This document shows positions 25,086 through 34,976 of a stretch of DNA of 64,000 nucleotides, piece by piece. Under the pieces are notes generated by a model. The model saw only the letters and a program-made list of their open reading frames with translations. It searched no databases and was not told the origin of the DNA. The DNA is taken from positions 62,001 to 126,000 of the forward strand of contig NZ_JAGGLB010000009.1 in the NCBI RefSeq assembly GCF_017874215.1, given 5' to 3'. Source of the stretch: Paenibacillus eucommiae (lineage in GTDB: Bacteria > Bacillota > Bacilli > Paenibacillales > NBRC-103111). Position 1 is the first letter of the stretch; each line of letters begins with the position of its first letter. The position numbers and the translations under genes were made by a program.

Positions 25086-26399
25086 TTACAAATCGATCCA
25101 TTTTCCTTCCTCCAGCGCCAGATCGGCCGCGAAACCGATCCTGTGCCCATAGATCGAGTCGGCCAGAACCGTCGTCGACAGGGACGGCGTTTCCCCCCGA
25201 AGCACTTGCAGGAAATCTTCCACCAGCCGGTAATCGCCCCCGCCGTGCATGTCGCCGGATACTTTCAATTCGACCCGCTCTTCCGAATAGCCGGAGCGCG
25301 AACGAAGGTCCGGATGCCGAACGACGAAGAAGCCGTCTTCAAGCACCCCTTCGATTTCGCCTCTTGTCCCGATGAGCCGGATTGAGCGGCATGGCCTCGA
25401 TGTGTTGCCCGCCATATTGAACGTTGCCGTCGAGCCGTCCGCAAATTCGACGAGCACGGACTGATGATCGACGACCGTATTGTCGCAGCGCCAGACGCAG
25501 CGCCCGAACGGATTGTCCGTAAGAAGCGACTCCGTCTTCTGCCCGATTGTCGGGGTCAGGCTTAGCGACTCGATGCCGTGCCATACGTAAGGACCCCAAA
25601 GTCCATGCTCGAGGTAATGCTTTCGCGCGGAGTACAGGCACGACGCTTCAATCGGACAATCGACAAGACAGCGCCGGCCCGCGCCCTCCGGCGCATTCTC
25701 CTCGCGGAAAAACATGCGGCCGCCGAAGCTGGCGACCCGCACGGGCGCACTGCCGCTTTTCATCCAGGCGAGCAGGTCCAAATCGTGGGAGCATTTCTGC
25801 ATCAGCATGGTCGACCCGCCATTGTCCTTGCGATTCCACTTGCCGCGGACAAATACGGAGGCGATTTGATGGTAGCTGACATGCTCGGCAAGCTGCAAAT
25901 TGAGAATGTCGCCGATCTCGCCGTCGGCTACCCTGCGTCGAATTTCCGCATAGAAAGGGGCATACCGCAAAACGTGGCAGATCATCACAGTGGCGCGGTG
26001 CGTCGTCGAAGCCTCAAGCAGTTGCAACACTTCCGCTTCCGTCGTGCCGATCGGCTTCTCTAGCAGCACATGATACCCCGCCTGCAGCAGCGGAATGGTC
26101 GTCGCGACGTGCAGATGGTCCATCGTCCCGTTGATCGCCGCATGGGCAATCCGTTCCCCGCTGCCGACCAGCGCTTCCACCGTGGGGTAGCACCGCTCCG
26201 GCGGTATGCCGTAGCGTGCTGCAGCCTCCCTTAGCCGTACTTCATCGGGGTCAACGACGCCTACGATGCGCAGCGCATCGGGGGCGATGTTCGCATAGGA
26301 GGCGTAAAGCATGCTTCGGTGCCCGGCGCCGACGATGACGGCGGTAATGGGCGAAGACAAATGTTCGGAGCGCGTATTGGCTTGCAAATCGTGCAGCAT
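25086..26399 (-). CDS. Gfo/Idh/MocA-family oxidoreductase
   Basis: 437 residues from the ATG at 26399, chosen because GGAGG lies eight bases upstream; a start at 26414 would put the ribosome site inside the gene. Rossmann motif VIVGAGHRSMLYASYA near the N-terminus, LLEKPIGTTEAE near 112-123 and a longer C-terminal domain with several cysteines (CLVDCPIEASC region), reminiscent of a metal site. Operon mate of 24001-25056, spaced 29 bases. It likely acts on a carbohydrate brought in by the adjacent ABC transporter. Confidence 0.88.
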   Translation of the reverse strand: MLHDLQANTRSEHLSSPITAVIVGAGHRSMLYASYANIAPDALRIVGVVDPDEVRLREAAARYGIPPERCYPTVEALVGSGERIAHAAINGTMDHLHVATTIPLLQAGYHVLLEKPIGTTEAEVLQLLEASTTHRATVMICHVLRYAPFYAEIRRRVADGEIGDILNLQLAEHVSYHQIASVFVRGKWNRKDNGGSTMLMQKCSHDLDLLAWMKSGSAPVRVASFGGRMFFREENAPEGAGRRCLVDCPIEASCLYSARKHYLEHGLWGPYVWHGIESLSLTPTIGQKTESLLTDNPFGRCVWRCDNTVVDHQSVLVEFADGSTATFNMAGNTSRPCRSIRLIGTRGEIEGVLEDGFFVVRHPDLRSRSGYSEERVELKVSGDMHGGGDYRLVEDFLQVLRGETPSLSTTVLADSIYGHRIGFAADLALEEGKWIDL

Positions 26400-26442
26400 G
26401 ATAGGAACCTCCAACCGGTAGGATTTTTTGACAATCGAGTGG

Positions 26443-27327
26443 TCAGCCTTTTACGCTGCCAAGCACGATGCCTTTAATGAAAAAGCGTTGCAAAAACGGA
26501 TAAACGAGAATGATCGGAAGAGCCGCAAGAAAAATTTGTGCCGCCTTGACTGTCGGTCCGGACAGCTTCCGCATCATTTCGATCTCGGCGTCCGATAGCG
26601 CGCCAAAATCGTTCTGAATGATAATGGTCTGCAAATAGCTTTGCAGCGGGTAATTCTTCGGATCGTTCATATAAATTAACCCGTCGAACCACGTATTCCA
26701 GTGGCCGACCATCGTAAACAGCAGGATGGTAGCCAGCACCGGCTTGGAAAGCGGGATATACACGCTCCACAGCGTCCGCAGATACCCGGCGCCATCTATA
26801 TAAGCGGCATCCTCCAGCTCCTTCGGCAAGCCGCGGAAAAAGTTGAGCAGCAGAATCACGCTGAACACGGGAACCGCATTCGGCAAAACTAGCGCCCAAA
26901 TCGTATCCATCAGCCCGGTCTTCTGAACGGTCAAGTAGGTCGGGATCAATCCGCCGCCGAACAAGGCCGTGACGAAGAAGTACCACACATACACCGTACG
27001 GAACCGGAAGGCGGACGCTTCCTTGGCCAGCGGAAACGCGATCAATACGGCAAGCGACATGTTGATCGACGTGCCCAAGATCAGACGCTTCACCGAAACG
27101 AGAAACGAGTCGAGAAACGCCCGCTTTTGCATGACGAAGTCATAGGCCTGGGTCGTAAACTCGACGGGCCACAGCGTTACCCTGCCCGCCCCCACAGCCG
27201 TGCTGGAGCTGAAGGAAACGGCCAGCACGTGAATCAGCGGAGCCAGACACAGAAAAGCGAGCAGCGCCATAAAGAAGTAATTGAACACGACAAACAAACG
27301 TCTGCCTAAGGTTGGCGTATCCACCAC
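26443..27327 (-). CDS. Sugar ABC transporter permease (LplC type)
   Basis: 294 residues from the GTG at 27327, which has AAGGGAGAG upstream; a start at 27372 has no ribosome site. Six predicted helices. EAA loop LEDAAYIDGAGYLRTLWSVYIP and the C-terminus FIKGIVLGSVKG are typical of the MalG-like CUT1 permeases and closely mirror the 4134-5021 protein. It partners the permease at 27376. No ATPase gene is in the operon. Confidence 0.9.
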   Translation of the reverse strand: MVDTPTLGRRLFVVFNYFFMALLAFLCLAPLIHVLAVSFSSSTAVGAGRVTLWPVEFTTQAYDFVMQKRAFLDSFLVSVKRLILGTSINMSLAVLIAFPLAKEASAFRFRTVYVWYFFVTALFGGGLIPTYLTVQKTGLMDTIWALVLPNAVPVFSVILLLNFFRGLPKELEDAAYIDGAGYLRTLWSVYIPLSKPVLATILLFTMVGHWNTWFDGLIYMNDPKNYPLQSYLQTIIIQNDFGALSDAEIEMMRKLSGPTVKAAQIFLAALPIILVYPFLQRFFIKGIVLGSVKG

Positions 27328-27375
27328 GCGAACATCTCTCCCTTGGTTCTTAAGACATGGTAGCGCAACCATGCG

Positions 27376-28275
27376 CTAAAAAATGCGATAATTGGCGAAT
27401 CGATAAGCCAGCATATAAGAGACCGCGATCAAGATCAGCGATACGAGCGCCTTCATCAGGCCGATTGCCGTAGCGAAGCTGTATTGCGCGTTGATCAGAC
27501 CCATCCGGTATACCATCGTGTCGATAATGTCGCCGCTTTCATACACGATCGGGCTGTATAAATTGAATACTTGCTCGAATCCGGCGTTTAATATTTGACC
27601 CAGGCTGAGCGTCATCAACAGCACGACGATCGGGCGGATGCCCGGCAGCGTCACATGCCATGTCCGGCGCCAGTGCCCTGCGCCATCTATGACCGCGGAC
27701 TCGTAAAGCGAAGGATCGATGCTGGAGATAGCCGCCAAATAGACGATCGTGCTGAAGCCGAATTCTTTCCACTCGTTGGAAATGACCAAAGTAAACGGAA
27801 ACCATCGGTTATCCCCGAGGAAAAAGATCGGTTCCAGTCCGATAAACTCCAATGCCTGATTAACCAGTCCGGATGAAGGAGACAGCACGTCGATCAGAAT
27901 ACCTGCCAAAATCGTCCATGACAAAAAATGCGGCAAATAAATCAGAGTCTGCACCGTTCGCTTGAACGCCGTTCTCCCGATCTCGTTCAGTAGCAGCGCG
28001 ATGCCGATCGGGACGACGAGGCCGGCAACGATCTTCATCACGGCGATCGTCAAGGTGTTCGCTACCACCTTCAACGTATCGGGCAATTGCAGCACAAATA
28101 TAAAATTATCGAGGCCTACCCACGAAGAACCGGTAATGCCCCGGATCGGAACAAATTTCTGAAAAGCGATCGCCACGCCTACCATCGGAATGTAGTGGTA
28201 AATAAAGATCAGCGCGGCTCCGGGCAAGATCATCAAATGGAGCGGCAACTCCCTGCCGAAACGTTTCGTTTTCAC
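27376..28275 (-). CDS. Sugar ABC transporter permease (LplB type)
   Basis: 299 residues from the GTG at 28275, which follows AAGGAGG by about nine bases; an upstream TTG at 28314 would include the ribosome site in the gene. Six predicted helices beginning LPLHLMILPGAALIFIYHYIP. The EAA loop is LYESAVIDGAGHWRRTWHVTLP. Paralogue of the 5053-6009 permease. It forms the channel with the following permease and receives substrate from the lipoprotein at 28378. Confidence 0.9.
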   Translation of the reverse strand: MKTKRFGRELPLHLMILPGAALIFIYHYIPMVGVAIAFQKFVPIRGITGSSWVGLDNFIFVLQLPDTLKVVANTLTIAVMKIVAGLVVPIGIALLLNEIGRTAFKRTVQTLIYLPHFLSWTILAGILIDVLSPSSGLVNQALEFIGLEPIFFLGDNRWFPFTLVISNEWKEFGFSTIVYLAAISSIDPSLYESAVIDGAGHWRRTWHVTLPGIRPIVVLLMTLSLGQILNAGFEQVFNLYSPIVYESGDIIDTMVYRMGLINAQYSFATAIGLMKALVSLILIAVSYMLAYRFANYRIF

Positions 28276-28377
28276 CCATGCTGTCCTCCTTGCAGCACGC
28301 GGAAGGAGGGGCAAAGCATCCGCATTTGCCTCGCCCCCGTCTCTCCGCGTTTAGTTTTGCTTCAAACGTGGCGCGTC

Positions 28378-30036
28378 TCACTTCTGCTTGGCGTACCAGT
28401 CGTTGACTTCTTTCGTAATTTGATCGCCGCCGAGCTTCTTCCAATCGTCGACGAACTTGTCAAACTCCGAGATCGGCGCGTTGCCGGTAATGATTTTCAT
28501 GAACGTCTCGCTTTTGATTTTGTCCAAATTTGCGCCTTTATCGGCCATCGTCTGGGTAGGCGATCCATAGAACTGATTGACAACAAAGCGGTTTTCCTTG
28601 ATCACCTTGTCGATGATCGCCGCCGAGCCGTCCGGCCCGTTCTGCGCGTATTCGCCCCACAGCTTTTTGTCGCCGTTCTTGTACTGCATGATACGGTCAT
28701 ACACATTGCGCCGGTCCGGCGCGAGCTGGTCGGCGGATTTTTCGCCCTTAAGCACGGCGTTCGCCTGCCGGTAGTTCTCGATGTTGTTGTCGGACAAGTA
28801 GATGCGGATTGGCGCCATCGACCAAGTCGCTGACTTGTCTTCCTTGCTCGGGTTGACGAACTTATAGAACACGTCCTCCGACGTATTGTAATAGAACGTA
28901 TTCAGCCAAAATTCGAGCATCTTGAAGAGCGCTTCAGGATGCTTCGTTCCTTTCTTCACCACCCAGTAATATTTGTAAATATTGAGCGGCAGCGTGTGCG
29001 ATGCAGGTTTGCCGTCCACGGTAGGAATCGGGTAGGCCTGCCACTCTTGATTCGGCGTCAGCGTCGCAAGCGGCGAATTGGCCGAGCCGCGGCCGCCGAT
29101 CATCATCCCGATTTTGCCTGCGCCGACGCTCTCGTTTACTTTGCTCGCGGGCTTAACCGGAAACTCCGGATCGACCTGCCCCGCCTTGAACATGGTTTGC
29201 AAGGCGGCAAGCGCATTTTTCATCTCCGGCTGCACGCTGCTGTACACGAGCTTGCCGCTGCTATCCTTCATCCAGATGTCCCAGTAAGCATGATACCCGT
29301 TGGTGATGCCGGCGATGGCGCTAAGCTCCTTATCCATCGCCAGACCGAACGTATCCTTCTGGCCGTTGCCGTCCGGATCCTGATTCGTGAAGGCATCCGC
29401 GATGCGCAGCAAATCGTCCATGCTCTTCGGGGCGGGTAGCTTCAGCTTTTCCATCCAATCTTTGCGTATCCATAGAATCGGTGCCGCTTCCTTGGCCGTT
29501 CCCGTATAGGGGATGGCCATCAGCTTGCCGTCCATCATAGCCGACTTGGTCACCTCGGGACCGGCGTCGGCTACGACCTTCTTCACGACGTTCGGCGCCG
29601 TATTCGCGTACACCTGAGTCAGATCCTCAAGCATGCCCGCATCGTACAACTGCTTGAACTGCTGTGGCGTCGCCGGGAAGAAGTCGGGAAGATCTCCGGA
29701 CGAGATCATCAGATTCGTCTTCTTATCGTATTCCGTTTCCGGCACGGCCCATAGCGTTTTTACCTTGATGCCGAATGTTTGTTCGATATATCGCGACCAC
29801 GGATTATTGTTGATGTCGTCGCCGTTAAAATATTTGACTGACGGCAAGCTGAATTGGACGGTGCTGAGCTCGATCGGCGGATCGAACTTGGCCGGCAAAC
29901 CTGCCACCGAAGGCTTTGCGGAAGCCGCCGCCGTTGCCTGCGCTCCCGGTGCGTCCGTACCGCTCCTGCTGCAGCCCGCCGCGATCAGCGCTGTCAGCAG
30001 TGTCAAGCTGACAGCGATTGCAAATGTTCGTTTCAT
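28378..30036 (-). CDS. Sugar ABC transporter substrate-binding lipoprotein
   Basis: 552 residues from the ATG at 30036, preceded by GGGGGAGA; the upstream ATG at 30063 lacks a ribosome site. The signal peptide ends LIAAGC with the lipidated cysteine at residue 22, followed by an Ala/Ser/Gly linker. The mature protein is a large family 1 extracellular binding domain with SSGDLPDFFPATP and SMDDLLRIADAFTNQDPDGNGQKDTFG-type segments, the latter typical of LplA-like proteins. It captures an oligosaccharide for the permeases downstream. Substrate unknown. Confidence 0.9.
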   Translation of the reverse strand: MKRTFAIAVSLTLLTALIAAGCSRSGTDAPGAQATAAASAKPSVAGLPAKFDPPIELSTVQFSLPSVKYFNGDDINNNPWSRYIEQTFGIKVKTLWAVPETEYDKKTNLMISSGDLPDFFPATPQQFKQLYDAGMLEDLTQVYANTAPNVVKKVVADAGPEVTKSAMMDGKLMAIPYTGTAKEAAPILWIRKDWMEKLKLPAPKSMDDLLRIADAFTNQDPDGNGQKDTFGLAMDKELSAIAGITNGYHAYWDIWMKDSSGKLVYSSVQPEMKNALAALQTMFKAGQVDPEFPVKPASKVNESVGAGKIGMMIGGRGSANSPLATLTPNQEWQAYPIPTVDGKPASHTLPLNIYKYYWVVKKGTKHPEALFKMLEFWLNTFYYNTSEDVFYKFVNPSKEDKSATWSMAPIRIYLSDNNIENYRQANAVLKGEKSADQLAPDRRNVYDRIMQYKNGDKKLWGEYAQNGPDGSAAIIDKVIKENRFVVNQFYGSPTQTMADKGANLDKIKSETFMKIITGNAPISEFDKFVDDWKKLGGDQITKEVNDWYAKQK

Positions 30037-30072
30037 GGTTGTCTCCCCCTTTTGTATCATCACGCCCTCGCG

Positions 30073-31953
30073 TTAAACGACGACGACAAGCTGTTTCCAA
30101 CCGGTATTGCCTGTTCCGTTGACCTTGATATACTTGTTGCCGGTCGAAGCGTCCGTATACTCCGATCCCGGCGGCGCCGACAAATTGCCCTCAGGATTGC
30201 CGTCATGCCGGATGCGGTAAAACCCGCTGGTCGCCTCCACATTCACCCCTTGCACCGTCGTCAGCGCGTAATCCTGCACGTTGCCGAATACCTGGACGTC
30301 GAGGATGCGAATGTTGGCCGGTTTCAAGCTCTGACTGTCGGGGAAAATCTCGATGCCGTAATCTTGTGTCTTCGTCGTCTGATCGTCGAAGACGCGGCCC
30401 CCCTGAATGGTAACCCGCTCCGCCCCGCGAATCACGACACCGCCGATCGTCAGAGCGGTCGCATTGTTGTAGACGTTCGGATTGATCACATCGACCGTCG
30501 ATACAAGCCTGGCCCCGTTGTCGACAAAGATGCCGCTGCTGCCGTTTCCTTTGGATGTATGATCGACGATGCTGATCCGGCGTCCGGCGGAAATGTTCAC
30601 TCCATGCAGTTTATTGCCGCTCGTATCGGCGCCGATGATTTGTACGTCGCGCGGGTATTGGCCGGCTACGTTGGTGCCCATCCAGATGCCATGCCCGCCG
30701 TTATCGTAAAATTGCCCGCCGATCACCTGAACGTTCGTTGCCGGCGTTCCTCCCGGCGAAGGGTAGCCGTCTGTTGTAATTTGCAGCCCTGCGCCCTGAT
30801 TATTGTGCGAGATGCAGTTGACGAACGTAATCCGGTCGCAGCCCGATACGCCCATGCCTGGCTGGTAGCCGAGATGACCGGACACGTTGCGGGCTTCGCA
30901 GCCTTCGACACGAATATCGCGCGAGCCGTTGGCCATATAATAGCCGGGCTTGCTGACGCCGTCCACAACGCAATTGCGAATCACACCGCTCGTCCCTTGC
31001 GAAGTGGCGATGCCGTTCGTGATCCGTTGCCTGCTCGTGAGCAAGGCCGAATTTCCGACGACCCGGAGATTGTCGACCAGCAGATCGATGCAGTGATTGA
31101 AGGCGACGATGCCTGCATTGTTCGGCCCGTAGCCGTTCGGAGCCGTGAACGTCAGATCCTTGACCGTTACGTTGTATACCGCTTCCGGCTTCGTGGAGGG
31201 CGGCGTCGTTTTATTGACCAACAGCGCGATATAATCGAACTGCAGCGAGATGACCGAACCGGTCGTCCCCAAGATGACGATGTTGTCGACTTCCGGGCGG
31301 ATCGCCTGGTTGACGAGGTACGTACCTTTCGGAATGTATACCCGTGTCGTCGCCACCGCCGCCGTCTTCACATATTCGATCGCAGCTTGTATCGAGCACC
31401 AGTCGATCTCGTTTGTTAGCGCATTGGCATGTCGATATACCGCTTGCGCCGACTCGAGCGTCGCGAACTGTTCCGACAGCGGATGCGACGCGCCGTCGCC
31501 GATCGCCCCGAACCACTTCACATCGACCACTTCGCCGACAACCCGCTTAAACCGCTTGCCCGCGGATGACACAAGCACGGTCCCCACATTATCGGTTGAT
31601 GTCGCGTCTGCCGGATCGTAGTAGAACAGCCCTTCCTTCCCGCGGTCGATCACATAATAGAGGAAATGCTCGTCAGGATCGGTCATCGCCCTTAAGTCCG
31701 CTACGGAAACCGCCCAGCAATTCGGGTCTTGCAGATTGAGCGCCTGCGCCTTGTCTTTGGCGAAGGCGGCGCCGCTTCCGAGCAGCCCGGCGGAAGCGAT
31801 GCCGACGCCCGCGACGCCCATGGCCGCCAGCAGCTTGCGCCTGCTAATAAGGTGGTTGTCCGCTTCGCGACTTTCGCGAAGTACCGCTTCGTTTCGCCCG
31901 TTCGCGTTACCGTCACGGGGCAGATCCGGATGTCCGGCATTCGTCTCTGTCAT
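30073..31953 (-). CDS. Tat-exported right-handed beta-helix protein (pectate-lyase superfamily fold)
   Basis: 626 residues, ATG at 31953 after GGGAGG. The N-terminus has a twin-arginine signal (SRRKLLAAMGVAGVGIASAG, about 37-56), preceded by a charged region. A short module at about 80-150 is followed by VDVKWFGAIGDGASHPL and RVYIPKGTYLVNQ, the start of a pectate_lyase_3/GH28-like beta helix. Repeated N/G-rich coils run to about residue 560. Such proteins bind or cleave polysaccharides outside the cell. It is first in the operon with the transporter, so it may release the imported sugar. N-terminally related to the 52410-54602 protein. Confidence 0.8.
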   Translation of the reverse strand: MTETNAGHPDLPRDGNANGRNEAVLRESREADNHLISRRKLLAAMGVAGVGIASAGLLGSGAAFAKDKAQALNLQDPNCWAVSVADLRAMTDPDEHFLYYVIDRGKEGLFYYDPADATSTDNVGTVLVSSAGKRFKRVVGEVVDVKWFGAIGDGASHPLSEQFATLESAQAVYRHANALTNEIDWCSIQAAIEYVKTAAVATTRVYIPKGTYLVNQAIRPEVDNIVILGTTGSVISLQFDYIALLVNKTTPPSTKPEAVYNVTVKDLTFTAPNGYGPNNAGIVAFNHCIDLLVDNLRVVGNSALLTSRQRITNGIATSQGTSGVIRNCVVDGVSKPGYYMANGSRDIRVEGCEARNVSGHLGYQPGMGVSGCDRITFVNCISHNNQGAGLQITTDGYPSPGGTPATNVQVIGGQFYDNGGHGIWMGTNVAGQYPRDVQIIGADTSGNKLHGVNISAGRRISIVDHTSKGNGSSGIFVDNGARLVSTVDVINPNVYNNATALTIGGVVIRGAERVTIQGGRVFDDQTTKTQDYGIEIFPDSQSLKPANIRILDVQVFGNVQDYALTTVQGVNVEATSGFYRIRHDGNPEGNLSAPPGSEYTDASTGNKYIKVNGTGNTGWKQLVVVV

Positions 31954-32005
31954 TGTTCATTACCTCCCTTGCTTCATAACTTCATAACCTTCCTGATCGC
32001 CAATC

Positions 32006-32017
32006 GCAAACGTTTGC
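32006..32017. promoter_or_regulatory. Operator-like palindrome GCAAACGTTTGC
   Basis: A perfect 12-base dyad with central CG, 53 bases upstream of the beta-helix gene, in the 300-base divergent region (31954-32255). It has the form of LacI/GalR/CcpA-family operators. The rest of this region shows a TATACT element near 32205 but no gene. Confidence 0.45.
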
Positions 32018-32255
32018 ACGATTACTATACAACAGCATGCATGCGCCGCACCATCCGTATATTCGCACAAAATATGCACAATCGCAGTATTGTTGCAGCG
32101 CGGTTGCGATAGAGCCCTCCCTTCGGCGGGCGACGCCCCTATTTCATGCACATTTGCGCATTGTATGCGATATGGAATATTTCTTCACGCCGCGCCGATG
32201 ATGTATACTTATAGGAATCTTCCAACCAAACCACAATGCGGGGAGCGTTTAAGCC

Positions 32256-34508
32256 ATGATCTTCCGCTTCATGCTGTACAAAAACTCCTTGTTCGTTAAG
32301 CTGCTATTCGGCTTCGGCGCGATCATAATCGTCTCGTTCGTATTCAACGCCTTGTCGTTTCGCTTCTTTACGAGCAGCATCCGTGATCAAATCATCACCT
32401 ACAACACGTCAAGCTTGAGCAACACCGTAGGCGGCTTCGAAAATCAGTTGCGGTTGCTGGACAATGTGCTCGGCAGCATCTACTTTCAAAGCGATGTAGG
32501 CCTCCTCCGAAAAGATGCGGGCAGCCACAATTACCCGCTGATCAACGAATTGTCCGGCGAATTCCAGACGATCGTCCGAAATTATAATCTCTTTGCCGAG
32601 AACGTGTTCGTTTATTTTGACGATCAAGGCGTCATCATCGATAAAAGCAGCTCGCACACAGAACAAGAAATGTTCGGGCGCTATTACGTCAGCGATCGGT
32701 ATCCGGCAAATTTCTGGAAACAGCAGTTCGATCGCGATTTCCACCTCAAATTGTTCCCGGCCGCCGCGTTTCGGACGACAAACCCGGACAACAGCGTATC
32801 TGAGGCCGGAACCCTTTTTCCCATAGTCATCAAAAGCAAGCTGTTCGCGGGGCATTACATAGCCGCATTTCTCGACGCGAAGGCGATTTTCAATCATCTA
32901 CATCTTTCGGACAACGATCATTTTTCGATTGTGGATGATTCGGGAGAACCGTATTTCCGCTCCGGAGCCGCCCCGGACCCCCGTCTCGTCGATTCGTTGT
33001 CTGGCGCGGACCGGTACGTGCAGTTAGACCAGAACTATTACTTTATACAAAAGGGTCCGCTAACCGGTCTGACCTATGTCAGCATGATCCCGAATCAGCA
33101 GATCGCCGCCCAAATCTCGCGCATGAACGCGATCCTGATCGGCTTGATCGCGCTGTCCGTCTTTTTGAGCATCGTCTTGTCGATCATGCTCAGCGTCAGA
33201 TTCAAGCACCCGATCCAAAAAATCGCCGAATCGTTGCGCAAAATGAGCGTGGACATCCAGCATAACAGCAACATTCGTGAATTCCAGCAGATCAGCGACA
33301 GCGTCAAAGGAATGATCGACACGATGCGCCGCAAAGATTCGCTGCTGCAAAAATACGCGTATGTCGACAGGGTGAAAGGGATCTACATCAACAACGACGA
33401 GGTCGGGCAACTGCTCAATACGGATCGGCCGTTTTATTTTGTCATGTTTCAAATTCGCGTTACGGATCGCTTCCATCAAACACCGATCATGGAGCGAAAG
33501 AAGTCGACCTTCTTGCTCGACTTCATCAATCTCGCGATCACTGGTTCGTTTCCCGAAGCGGTGTCCTTGCAGGTGGAAGCGGATTCAATCGTGACGATCG
33601 TCTTTACGGAGCATGAACAGACCGACCTTCTCACGGAACGATTGCTCTATTTAAAACATGTGTTTGACCGGGATAAGTCGTATTATTATGTGACCATCGC
33701 CGCCAATCCGCGCTTGCGTTATGCGGTCGATTTTACGGATGCGTACGTGGAAGCGGTCGAGATGGTGCGGAAGCGGAAGCTGAACGACGAAGTGCAGATC
33801 ATCGCCGAACCGGAGAAGCTGCCGGACGTCCATCCCCTTACGCCGGCGGAAGAGCAGCATTTCCTCGAGAGCCTGCTCGCCGGGAACGACCGGAATATGA
33901 TCCACGACATTCGCCGTTCGCTGAACCGGCTGGATCAGAAGGGCGCGACGGCGCTGCAATATCGCCAGTTTGCGCATACGATTGTGTCGAAGCTGCTGCT
34001 GACGCTCATGGCAAACAAGATCGATACCGGGAACCTGCAGCTGGAGCGCCCGCCTTTCGAGACGATCGACCGGTTCGTGTCCAAAGAGGAGTATGTAGCG
34101 TTCTTCGAGGAATTGACCAAACAAGCGGCGGAGCGGATCGAAGCGAAAAAATCGGAACGGGACCCCATCGTCGATTTTGTGCTCTCGTATATAAACGCCC
34201 ATTATGGCGACGAGTTGTCCCTGGACTTGATCGCCGACAAGCTGAACATGTCGGCCGGGTATTTGAGAAACTACTTCAAGGAGAAAACCGGGCGAAATAT
34301 TAGCGATTGCGTCAACGAAGTGCGGGTGATGGCGGCCAAGAAGCTGCTCGAGGGCACCGATATGAAGATTCACGAAGTCGCCGCCAATGTCGGATACCCG
34401 AACGCCAATTCGTTCATCCGTATGTTTCGCAGCGCGACCCATGTCACACCGGGAGAATATCGGAGGTTGCGGACAACTGCACTTCAGGAACGGGAGTCGA
34501 GGCAATGA
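32256..34508 (+). CDS. Membrane-bound AraC-family transcriptional regulator
   Basis: 750 residues. A membrane helix at about 16-38, a large extracellular sensor region to about 285 and a second helix at about 287-308. A cytoplasmic linker follows, then a C-terminal AraC domain with two helix-turn-helix motifs (about 650-745: LSLDLIADKLNMSAGYLRNYFKE and KIHEVAANVGYPNANSFIRMF). The sensor half resembles that of YesM-type kinases, but the kinase is replaced by the DNA-binding domain. A one-component sensor of this sort probably responds to an external sugar and controls the divergent operon 24001-31953. Confidence 0.9.
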   Translation: MIFRFMLYKNSLFVKLLFGFGAIIIVSFVFNALSFRFFTSSIRDQIITYNTSSLSNTVGGFENQLRLLDNVLGSIYFQSDVGLLRKDAGSHNYPLINELSGEFQTIVRNYNLFAENVFVYFDDQGVIIDKSSSHTEQEMFGRYYVSDRYPANFWKQQFDRDFHLKLFPAAAFRTTNPDNSVSEAGTLFPIVIKSKLFAGHYIAAFLDAKAIFNHLHLSDNDHFSIVDDSGEPYFRSGAAPDPRLVDSLSGADRYVQLDQNYYFIQKGPLTGLTYVSMIPNQQIAAQISRMNAILIGLIALSVFLSIVLSIMLSVRFKHPIQKIAESLRKMSVDIQHNSNIREFQQISDSVKGMIDTMRRKDSLLQKYAYVDRVKGIYINNDEVGQLLNTDRPFYFVMFQIRVTDRFHQTPIMERKKSTFLLDFINLAITGSFPEAVSLQVEADSIVTIVFTEHEQTDLLTERLLYLKHVFDRDKSYYYVTIAANPRLRYAVDFTDAYVEAVEMVRKRKLNDEVQIIAEPEKLPDVHPLTPAEEQHFLESLLAGNDRNMIHDIRRSLNRLDQKGATALQYRQFAHTIVSKLLLTLMANKIDTGNLQLERPPFETIDRFVSKEEYVAFFEELTKQAAERIEAKKSERDPIVDFVLSYINAHYGDELSLDLIADKLNMSAGYLRNYFKEKTGRNISDCVNEVRVMAAKKLLEGTDMKIHEVAANVGYPNANSFIRMFRSATHVTPGEYRRLRTTALQERESRQ

Positions 34509-34780
34509 GGCCGAACAGGCGCCGTCTGCCATTTGCTGCATTCAGCCGCCCGATCACCTGTTGCGTTGATTTGCTGCCGCTAATCTATGTAAATATCCCA
34601 CTTCGGATTCATCATGATAAATGAACGGACGCTTCAACAACGGCTTCACCATATCCACTCCCGGTTAAAAAATCGAGGAAATAACTTTAAACTTGCTAAG
34701 AGAATTATACCGCCGTTATTTCTAATAGTTCACGTAATGTCTAGGCCCATGAAGACAGCTTCTCCAATAGTGATTGCATA

Positions 34781-34826
34781 AAACAAGCCGGATTTCCTTA
34801 GCGTACGGGATTTCCGGCTTGTTTGA
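34781..34826 (+). terminator. Terminator hairpin
   Basis: AAACAAGCCGGA at 34781-34792 pairs perfectly with TCCGGCTTGTTT at 34813-34824. It lies 270 bases after the AraC gene. The remaining 34509-34960 sequence has no gene I can support. Confidence 0.65.
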
Positions 34827-34976
34827 ATTATCGTACGTTTTCCGAATTCATTGGTTGGATACAGCGTTTTTACTAACCACCAACTACTGTGGTCATCAGA
34901 GATTCGTGAGATCGTCAGGATTGCTTTAGCTTAGAGTAAGAAAAATCGCTAAGCCGGTCACCTCCGAAGGCCTACC

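Noticed and set aside
29854..31419. 521-codon open frame on the plus strand
   Set aside because: It lies wholly antisense to the 3' part of the beta-helix gene and the binding-protein gene, has an Arg/Asp/Val-rich low-complexity composition typical of GC-rich shadow frames, and lacks a ribosome site.
33651..34541. 296-codon minus-strand frame
   Set aside because: Antisense to the AraC-type gene; composition (many His, Arg, Gln) and absence of a start signal mark it as a shadow.
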